The position numbers and the translations under genes are program-made. The notes under the pieces are model-generated. The model was not told where the DNA came from. It was given only the letters and a program-made list of their open reading frames with translations, and ran no database searches. Shown piece by piece: positions 32,589 to 37,282 of a DNA stretch of 37,282 bases. Source of the DNA: Compostibacillus humi (GTDB taxonomy: Bacteria > Bacillota > Bacilli > Bacillales > Amphibacillaceae); contig NZ_BMEV01000032.1 in NCBI RefSeq assembly GCF_014637175.1, positions 1-37,282 of the forward strand. The letters are read 5' to 3'. The first letter of the stretch is position 1, and every line of letters begins with the position of its first letter.

Positions 32589-34118
32589 TTATTGTTTTTC
32601 GTCCATGATGTTTTCATACAACTCTATAAACGATCCATTGTCCGGATTCATGTCAAATGCTTTTTTAGCATATAGTTCAGCTAGTTTCTTCTCACCGATT
32701 TCCATGTAAAGGAGTGCTAAATTATAGTAGCTTTCCGGGTATATATCATAGGATAAACTATGCTCTAAATCTTTAATTGCGTTTTCATATTTTCCTAATT
32801 CAATATAAGCGTAGGAACGGTGAAAAAGAAGCACGCCATCATAGTCTCCCTTTAATTGGAGCGCATCTGTAGATACATGAATGACGCTCTCGTACTCCTC
32901 TTTTTTGATTAATTCCTCAATTTTCATCAATTGGTATGTCTGGCTGGATTCGTTCTGCTGTATCCCAAACGGAACACCTATTCCTAGCAATAGAGCTAAT
33001 AATAGTGCAGAAAGCAATTGTTTTCGAAAATGTCTCTTCCTTGGAAGATGGATCATCTGTGCTGCAAGAAAGCCCCCTGCCAGCCCGCCTAAATGAGCTG
33101 CCATATCAATCTGCGGCAAAACGAACCCGACGGCAATATTGATTCCGAGAATGAAAAGCAAGTTAAATCCCATCGTTTTACGAAAAATGTGTTTATAATG
33201 GATGCCAAAAACGAGAAGCGCACCAAACAAGCCAAATATGGCGCCAGATGCTCCTGCACTGATATTTGGGGAAAAGGCAAAGCTTGCAATGCTTCCGGCG
33301 ATTCCCGCCAGGAAATAAATAAACAGGAAGCGAATGGAACCGAAAATCCGTTCTACAGTCATTCCTAAATAGTAGACAGCTACCATATTCATAAACAGAT
33401 GGAGAAATCCGATATGGATAAACATGGAAGTAAACAGTCTCCACCACTCATTTGCCTCCACAATCGCCACGTTATATTTTGCCCCAAACGCTATTAACGT
33501 TTCGAGTTCATTTCCGTTTGCAAGTTCCATGAAAAAATACAGAAGCAGATTGACAGCAATAAACAGGTAAGTAAAAATCGGTTTCCCGTACGAAAAGATG
33601 TTCGTTATCTCAGCTTTCTTCATTTTTATTCTCTCGTGAATATAATGTTTATAGCCGGAAATATCTTTTTCTTCTTCGTTTGGGGAAGGGGAAATTGGAT
33701 ATTCAACGGCCAAATCTTCCAGCAGCCTGTTTTTTTCATCCTCCCCTTCTTCCCTATCAATATAATAAACTTTCATTTTAATTGACTGCTTTTCTTTTAA
33801 GTGTATCGGCTTTTTTAAACTTTCCCAATCGTCAACCGGAGCAAACGGAGAAAAATAAACATTGCATATTTCCATTCGTTTGCCTGAAATCATCGGTTTT
33901 AATTTTTTGGCCCGCTGTAATGTTATTGCAATATCCCTTTTCAAATGGTTTTTCCAGTCAAAACCACGATGAATTAAACGGATAACGGTGGATGTTTTAT
34001 TTTCATACCGTTCCAGCCATAATTCATCCGCATGATCTTGAAAATGAATTACATCAAAATGACCATTTTGAATTAACATATGAGCAAATTCGTATAGCTG
34101 CAGACGATGATCTGCCAT
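32589..34118 (-). CDS. gluP: Rhomboid intramembrane protease GluP (YqgP)
   Basis: 509 residues. A cytoplasmic N-terminal domain (about 1-180) precedes a seven-helix rhomboid core (about 180-385) with the serine in G-A-S-G-A-I-F-G (about 289) and the histidine in M-A-A-H-L-G-G-L-A-G-G (about 338). The conserved W-R-L-F-T-S-M-F-I-H loop is present near 223. Tetratricopeptide repeats end the protein (about 405-505, N-A-I-K-D-L-E-H ... Y-Y-N-L-A-L-L-Y). In B. subtilis YqgP works with FtsH and cleaves the magnesium transporter MgtE under manganese stress. The site AAGGTG precedes the ATG. Confidence 0.95.
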   Translation of the reverse strand: MADHRLQLYEFAHMLIQNGHFDVIHFQDHADELWLERYENKTSTVIRLIHRGFDWKNHLKRDIAITLQRAKKLKPMISGKRMEICNVYFSPFAPVDDWESLKKPIHLKEKQSIKMKVYYIDREEGEDEKNRLLEDLAVEYPISPSPNEEEKDISGYKHYIHERIKMKKAEITNIFSYGKPIFTYLFIAVNLLLYFFMELANGNELETLIAFGAKYNVAIVEANEWWRLFTSMFIHIGFLHLFMNMVAVYYLGMTVERIFGSIRFLFIYFLAGIAGSIASFAFSPNISAGASGAIFGLFGALLVFGIHYKHIFRKTMGFNLLFILGINIAVGFVLPQIDMAAHLGGLAGGFLAAQMIHLPRKRHFRKQLLSALLLALLLGIGVPFGIQQNESSQTYQLMKIEELIKKEEYESVIHVSTDALQLKGDYDGVLLFHRSYAYIELGKYENAIKDLEHSLSYDIYPESYYNLALLYMEIGEKKLAELYAKKAFDMNPDNGSFIELYENIMDEKQ

Positions 34119-34171
34119 CTTTTCACCTTCTTTCCCCTTATCATAACAAACCGTGCTTGAATTGAAAATTA

Positions 34172-34199
34172 AAATAGCTGTCGAGAAAGACAGCTATTT
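34172..34199 (-). terminator. Terminator after yqgO
   Basis: Stem AAATAGCTGTC (34172-34182) / GACAGCTATTT (34189-34199), six-base loop, with T-rich bases after it on the minus strand. It overlaps the yqgO stop codon and lies before gluP, so gluP may depend on read-through or on its own promoter. Confidence 0.8.
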
Positions 34200-34406
34200 C
34201 GCATTCGATTTGTCAGTTTGAAATTGTTCACCGCCGAAAAGGGCCGGCAGCAAATTTCCGCGAACTTGAGGGATTGCCATCGATGTCCTCACCGCTAATT
34301 TACGGATGAAGCCTACTGCTAACAATGCATTTAGGAGTTTGTAGCGCCATTGATAAACCAACATAATTAGGATAAACAGGAAAAGCATTCGGAACATGAG
34401 TTTCAA
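34194..34406 (-). CDS. yqgO: Small membrane protein YqgO
   Basis: 70 residues from the TTG at 34406, which has AAGGTG upstream; an ATG at 34397 is the alternative. One membrane segment (about 4-19) is followed by a basic amphipathic stretch. It matches YqgO by position between yqgN and gluP and by size. Function unknown. Confidence 0.7.
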   Translation of the reverse strand: MKLMFRMLFLFILIMLVYQWRYKLLNALLAVGFIRKLAVRTSMAIPQVRGNLLPALFGGEQFQTDKSNAK

Positions 34407-34469
34407 AGTAACACCTTCTTTATGATTATCGGTGCCCTTAGTTTCTCAAATATATAAAAATTTATACCT

Positions 34470-35036
34470 TTAGCGCTTCGTCCTAAATAACCCGTTTTCT
34501 GTAATAATATGATTCACTGGAATGTCGTACGGATCGTTCGGAATTTCTGTTTTCACTTGACTGCTGCTTGCCAAAGCAACGGTTTCATTCGTAAAATCGG
34601 CTAAAAACCGGTCGTAATATCCTCCGCCAAAACCGATACGGTAACCGCGACGATCAAATAAGAGCCCGGGAACAATGATTAAATCCATTTCCTTTTTGGC
34701 TACTGGCTCGGTTTCTTCAGGAATCGGTTCCAATAGGCCAAAATAAACTTGTTCCAATTGTGCAAAGGAAGTTAACGAGTAAAATGTCATCATTTTGGTA
34801 GAAGGATGGCATTTTGGGACAGCAACAATTTTGCCTTCTTTCCAAGCTGCTTCAATAATCGGTTTCGTATCCCATTCATTCGATTGTGCGATTGTAATTC
34901 CAATTGTATCTGCCGTTTTCCAGAGAGAGGATTGAAGGAGATGGAATGTTAATTTTTTTTCAATTTGCTGCTTTTCCGATTTATCCAAGCTTTTCTGCAA
35001 CACAATTGCCTGTTTTCTTAATGATTGTTTATCCAT
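34470..35036 (-). CDS. yqgN: 5-formyltetrahydrofolate cyclo-ligase
   Basis: 188 residues from the ATG at 35036 (site GGGGGAG); the frame continues upstream through unlikely sequence. The enzyme uses ATP to turn 5-formyl-THF into 5,10-methenyl-THF, recycling one-carbon units. Family motifs are M-D-K-Q-S-L-R-K-Q at the start, the basic residues near K-P-I-I-E-A-A, and the ATP-binding loop F-D-R-R-G-Y-R-I-G-F-G-G-G-Y-Y-D-R-F (about 130-147). It lies 86 nt after rpmG and shares its probable promoter. Confidence 0.95.
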   Translation of the reverse strand: MDKQSLRKQAIVLQKSLDKSEKQQIEKKLTFHLLQSSLWKTADTIGITIAQSNEWDTKPIIEAAWKEGKIVAVPKCHPSTKMMTFYSLTSFAQLEQVYFGLLEPIPEETEPVAKKEMDLIIVPGLLFDRRGYRIGFGGGYYDRFLADFTNETVALASSSQVKTEIPNDPYDIPVNHIITENGLFRTKR

Positions 35037-35122
35037 ACGATTCTCCCCCGCTTTCATTTCCAGAGTAAATAAGCTTCCAAATAAAAATAAAACTCTTATC
35101 ATAAAGATAAGAGCTTTCATTG

Positions 35123-35272
35123 TTATTTTGTTTCCCGATGTAAAGTATGTCTTTTTAAACGTGGACAATATTTCATAAGCTCAATACGCTCAGGGTTTTT
35201 ACGTTTGTTTTTTGTCGTAATATAGTTACGATCACCTGTTTCTGTACAAGCTAAAGTAATATTTACGCGCAT
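35123..35272 (-). CDS. rpmG: Ribosomal protein L33, zinc-free form
   Basis: 49 residues: [18 protein letters not shown] and the end T-L-H-R-E-T-K are diagnostic for bL33. Only two of the four zinc-binding cysteine positions are kept (residues 9 and 36); positions 12 and 39 are Thr and Leu, so it belongs to the C-minus type. The ATG has the site GGAGGG. It heads the rpmG-yqgN-yqgO cluster. Confidence 0.95.
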   Translation of the reverse strand: MRVNITLACTETGDRNYITTKNKRKNPERIELMKYCPRLKRHTLHRETK

Positions 35273-35324
35273 CGTTTTCCCTCCAAACTTCATGCTACTT
35301 AATGATCAGTTTCAGACTTATATT

Positions 35325-35353
35325 ATATTACCAAAATTTGATGTAACTATCAA
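35325..35353 (-). promoter_or_regulatory. Probable promoter of rpmG
   Basis: On the minus strand TTGATA (35348-35353), a 17-nt spacer and TAATAT (35325-35330) lie 52 nt before the rpmG ATG. Confidence 0.55.
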
Positions 35354-35496
35354 CATTGATTGGAAAAAAATTAAAGTTTTCACTGATGGCAATCTATGTT
35401 ATAACTAGTAATGTATAAAAATATTACATTGCAAATCTATTAAGTTTGGATTTACATATGTCTGAGATTTTATGTCGTGATAAAGGAGGGATTAGT

Positions 35497-35718
35497 ATGC
35501 TGATTGGGATAATTTCCATCATTGTCATTGCGATTGTTCTTTTTGTTTTATCCTACTTCGTAAACGACCGCTTCGAACAGCTTGAAGGACAAGTAGAACA
35601 ACTATCAATTTCCATGATGCAAGACACATATCAGATTAAGAAAAAACTAAAATTGCTGGAAGAAGAAGTGTTGCCCGAAGAAATGATGGATGACATGTTA
35701 ACGAAAAATAATGAATGA
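35497..35718 (+). CDS. Small membrane-anchored coiled-coil protein
   Basis: 73 residues from the ATG at 35497 with an ideal AAAGGAGGG. One N-terminal membrane helix (about 2-20) is followed by a charged helix with heptad-like hydrophobics (R-F-E-Q-L-E-G-Q-V-E-Q-L). I do not recognise the family with confidence; it may correspond to B. subtilis YqzD. The stop lies 10 nt before the start of the next gene, so the two form an operon. Confidence 0.75.
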   Translation: MLIGIISIIVIAIVLFVLSYFVNDRFEQLEGQVEQLSISMMQDTYQIKKKLKLLEEEVLPEEMMDDMLTKNNE

Positions 35719-35728
35719 GGAGAAGGAT

Positions 35729-36277
35729 ATGAAACATCTATTGCGTTCCTTTGCTGCAGGGCTTTTTTCTGCAGGAGTGATTATGTTAGCTGCCTATTAC
35801 TTTTCAGAAGAGAGCCGGGAAGAGTTGACGGCAGATGAAATGATTCCGATTGTGGAAGAAGAGGGATATCACGTGTTAACCTCGGATGAATATATCTCCC
35901 TCGCCGTCCAGCCGAAAGACAAAGAAGAAAATACGGAAGAAAAGGCAGAAACCAAGCAAGAGGACAAGAAGGAAAAAGCAGAAAACAAGGAAAAGGAAGA
36001 GCGGAAAGAAGAAGAAGAAAAAAATAACGAAAAAAAAGAGGACAAACAGCCGGAGACGTCAAGCTATACGTTACAAATTAAGCCTGGCATGCTTACCCCA
36101 GAAATTACAGAACTGCTGGAAGAAAACAAAATTATCGATGATGCTGCGAAGTTTAACCGCTATTTGGAAGAACATGAATACAGTCCTAAAATTCAAATTG
36201 GGAATTTTAAACTGACGAGTGATATGGACTATTATCAAATTGCCGAAACGATTACTGATTATAAAAGAGGACAGTAA
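35729..36277 (+). CDS. MltG/YceG-like membrane protein without catalytic domain (YqzC-like)
   Basis: 182 residues from the ATG at 35729 (site GAGGAG). One membrane helix (about 5-23) is followed by a short conserved stretch, a low-complexity Lys/Glu linker (about 63-115) and a C-terminal LysM-like module (about 118-182) with M-L-T-P-E-I-T-E-L-L-E-E-N-K-I-I and F-N-R-Y-L-E-E-H. The module resembles the substrate-binding part of MltG endolytic transglycosylases, but no catalytic Glu domain is present. It may bind glycan strands or act as a regulator of cell-wall enzymes (inference). Confidence 0.75.
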   Translation: MKHLLRSFAAGLFSAGVIMLAAYYFSEESREELTADEMIPIVEEEGYHVLTSDEYISLAVQPKDKEENTEEKAETKQEDKKEKAENKEKEERKEEEEKNNEKKEDKQPETSSYTLQIKPGMLTPEITELLEENKIIDDAAKFNRYLEEHEYSPKIQIGNFKLTSDMDYYQIAETITDYKRGQ

Positions 36278-36303
36278 CAAAAAGTTACTGTCCTCTTCCT
36301 TTA
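36265..36303 (+). terminator. Terminator of the MltG-like gene
   Basis: A perfect 14-bp stem AAGAGGACAGTAAC (36265-36278) / GTTACTGTCCTCTT (36284-36297) overlaps the stop codon. The T run after it is short, possibly because the insertion sequence begins at 36304. Confidence 0.75.
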
Positions 36304-36354
36304 GGCTCTATACTAAATATTGGGGTTAAGAAATAATTTAAAGAGAAATAAAAA

Positions 36355-36421
36355 ACACGCTTCTCCAATTTCTTTTATACTTGAATTGATGAGAAACAAG
36401 AAAAAGAAAGGAGAAGCGTGT
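36355..36421 (+). promoter_or_regulatory. Hairpin that hides the transposase ribosome-binding site
   Basis: A perfect 12-bp stem ACACGCTTCTCC (36355-36366) / GGAGAAGCGTGT (36410-36421), continued past a two-base bulge by TTTCTTTT (36369-36376) / AAAAGAAA (36402-36409). The right arm contains the AAAGGAGAAG site of the transposase ATG at 36424. Read-through RNA from outside would fold and block translation, while an RNA started inside the loop would not. Confidence 0.7.
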
Positions 36422-36423
36422 AA

Positions 36424-37282
36424 ATGAATAATACCATAAAAATCCCTGGATTAGAAGATGTACTTATTACAAAGGTGGAGGAATTTGAGGATCGAATAGC
36501 CATATTTGTCGAAATGGAGGTCCAAACCCATATATGCCCAAAATGTGGTAAAAAAACGCGAAAAATACATGATTATCGAGTGCAAAAAATCAAGCATTTA
36601 AAATGGTTTGAGCGTTTAAGCTATATTTTTTATCGGAAGCGCAGATATAGATGTGATACATGTGGCAAGAGATTTTACGAGAAGAATTCGATTGTAGATC
36701 GTTATCAGAGATTTTCTAAAGAATGGAATCAAGCCGTAAATATACGTAGCGTGCGAGCGAAGACATTTAAAGAAATTAGCCAGCAATTTGGTGCTTCCCC
36801 ATCTACTATCATTCGCAGATTTGATGAGCTTGCAGAGAAAGAGCTAAAAGATGTAGAGGAGCTTCCTCGTGTCATCTCCATCGATGAATACAAAGGCGAT
36901 ACAAAAGAAGGTAAATATCAAGTCATTATCGCAAATGGGGAAACAAAGGAACCCATTGACATTCTTCCGAATCGGAGGAAAAAAACCATTGCCAACTACC
37001 TGCGTAAGTATGGGGCAAAGGTAGATGTCGTAGTAATGGATATGAGCCCATCCTTTAAAGCTGCGGTGAACAAAGCTCTAGATAGACCGGTGATTGTCGC
37101 AGATCGTTTTCATTTTTGCCGGTATATTTATTGGGCATTAGATGCCGTTCGCAGGCGGGTACAAAGTATTTGGAATGACTACGATCGGAAAAAGTGCAAA
37201 AAAATGCGTTATGTATTTTACAAGGACAGTGGGAAATTATCTGATAAGGATCGATGGTACTTGAACAGGTATTGTCAGATGT
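36424..37282 (+). CDS. ISL3-family transposase, truncated by the window end
   Basis: 286 codons are visible and stay open to the last base, of about 400 expected. An N-terminal zinc finger is present: C-P-K-C-G-K-K-T and C-D-T-C-G-K-R-F (about residues 39-90). A helix-turn-helix follows (I-S-Q-Q-F-G-A-S-P-S-T-I-I-R-R-F, about 118-133), then the DDE domain with Asp in I-D-E-Y-K-G-D (about 157) and Asp in V-M-D-M-S-P-S-F (about 204). This order is that of ISL3 transposases (DDE_Tnp_ISL3). There is no frameshift in the visible part. Confidence 0.93.
   Translation, partial: MNNTIKIPGLEDVLITKVEEFEDRIAIFVEMEVQTHICPKCGKKTRKIHDYRVQKIKHLKWFERLSYIFYRKRRYRCDTCGKRFYEKNSIVDRYQRFSKEWNQAVNIRSVRAKTFKEISQQFGASPSTIIRRFDELAEKELKDVEELPRVISIDEYKGDTKEGKYQVIIANGETKEPIDILPNRRKKTIANYLRKYGAKVDVVVMDMSPSFKAAVNKALDRPVIVADRFHFCRYIYWALDAVRRRVQSIWNDYDRKKCKKMRYVFYKDSGKLSDKDRWYLNRYCQM

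Larger units (their letters stand above)
36304..37282 (+). mobile_element. ISL3-family insertion sequence, left part
   Basis: The element begins with a GC-rich-then-AT terminus GGCTCTATACTAAATATTGG (36304-36323) followed by GGTT, the type of inverted repeat found at ISL3-family ends. The transposase gene inside supports the family. The right end, and hence the eight-base target repeat, lies outside the window. Confidence 0.88.

Noticed and set aside
1-37282. CRISPR arrays, tRNA or rRNA genes, prophage genes
   Set aside because: No regularly spaced repeats, no cloverleaf or rRNA signatures and no phage structural genes were seen.

Overview
The window is chromosomal DNA from an endospore-forming, naturally transformable member of the Bacillaceae (Firmicutes). 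The whole spoIIIA operon, a spoVAF-type germination gene, the comG pilus operon, the gcvT-gcvPA-gcvPB block and the yqh/yqg gene series all match the gene content of the Bacillus subtilis yqg-yqh region. Several differences show it is not B. subtilis: a cobalamin-dependent ribonucleotide reductase (nrdJ) and a DUF2089/SpoIIM-type operon lie between mntR and yqhL. lipM, yqhQ, aroQ, sinIR-tasA and glcK are absent from the places where B. subtilis has them. I cannot name the species from sequence alone.

Layout, left to right. 1-5340: spoIIIAA to spoIIIAH on the minus strand, behind a good sigma-E promoter match and ending at a strong terminator; the start of spoIIIAE is disturbed by a run of ten A. 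5393-7667: efp, papA/yqhT and yqhR (figP), minus. 7974-9761: yqhP (plus), then yqhO and mntR (minus). 9931-11458: a minus-strand operon of a DUF2089 HTH protein, a small membrane protein and a SpoIIM-family protein, with its own promoter and a candidate operator. 11610-14790: nrdJ, minus, split by a 346-nt group I intron and preceded by a promoter with two NrdR boxes. 14944-15442: yqhL rhodanese, plus. 15482-19763: glycine cleavage genes, minus, under a tandem glycine riboswitch with a terminator. 19792-22444: yqhH and yqhG (plus) and yqzE (minus). 22600-26422: comGA to comGG, plus. 26561-28604: a cysteine-containing HTH regulator, yqgY, yqgX (minus) and a small membrane protein. 28650-35353: ltaS/yqgS, yqgQ, spoVAF, gluP, yqgO, yqgN and rpmG, all minus. 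35497-36303: two small plus-strand genes, the second MltG/YceG-like. 36304-37282: the left end of an ISL3-family insertion sequence whose transposase runs off the window.

Functional themes. Sporulation and germination: the SpoIIIA channel proteins, SpoVAF and its reported partner FigP (YqhR) all lie within 33 kb. DNA uptake is represented by ComGA-GG and YqzE. Nucleotide and one-carbon metabolism: NrdJ, the glycine cleavage enzymes and 5-formyl-THF cyclo-ligase. Metal homeostasis: MntR and GluP. Translation: EF-P and L33.

The most notable signals are the group I intron at a conserved Gly-Gly-Ser-Arg-Arg/Gly site of nrdJ, the paired NrdR boxes, the out-of-frame spoIIIAE start, and a hairpin that buries the ribosome-binding site of the IS transposase.
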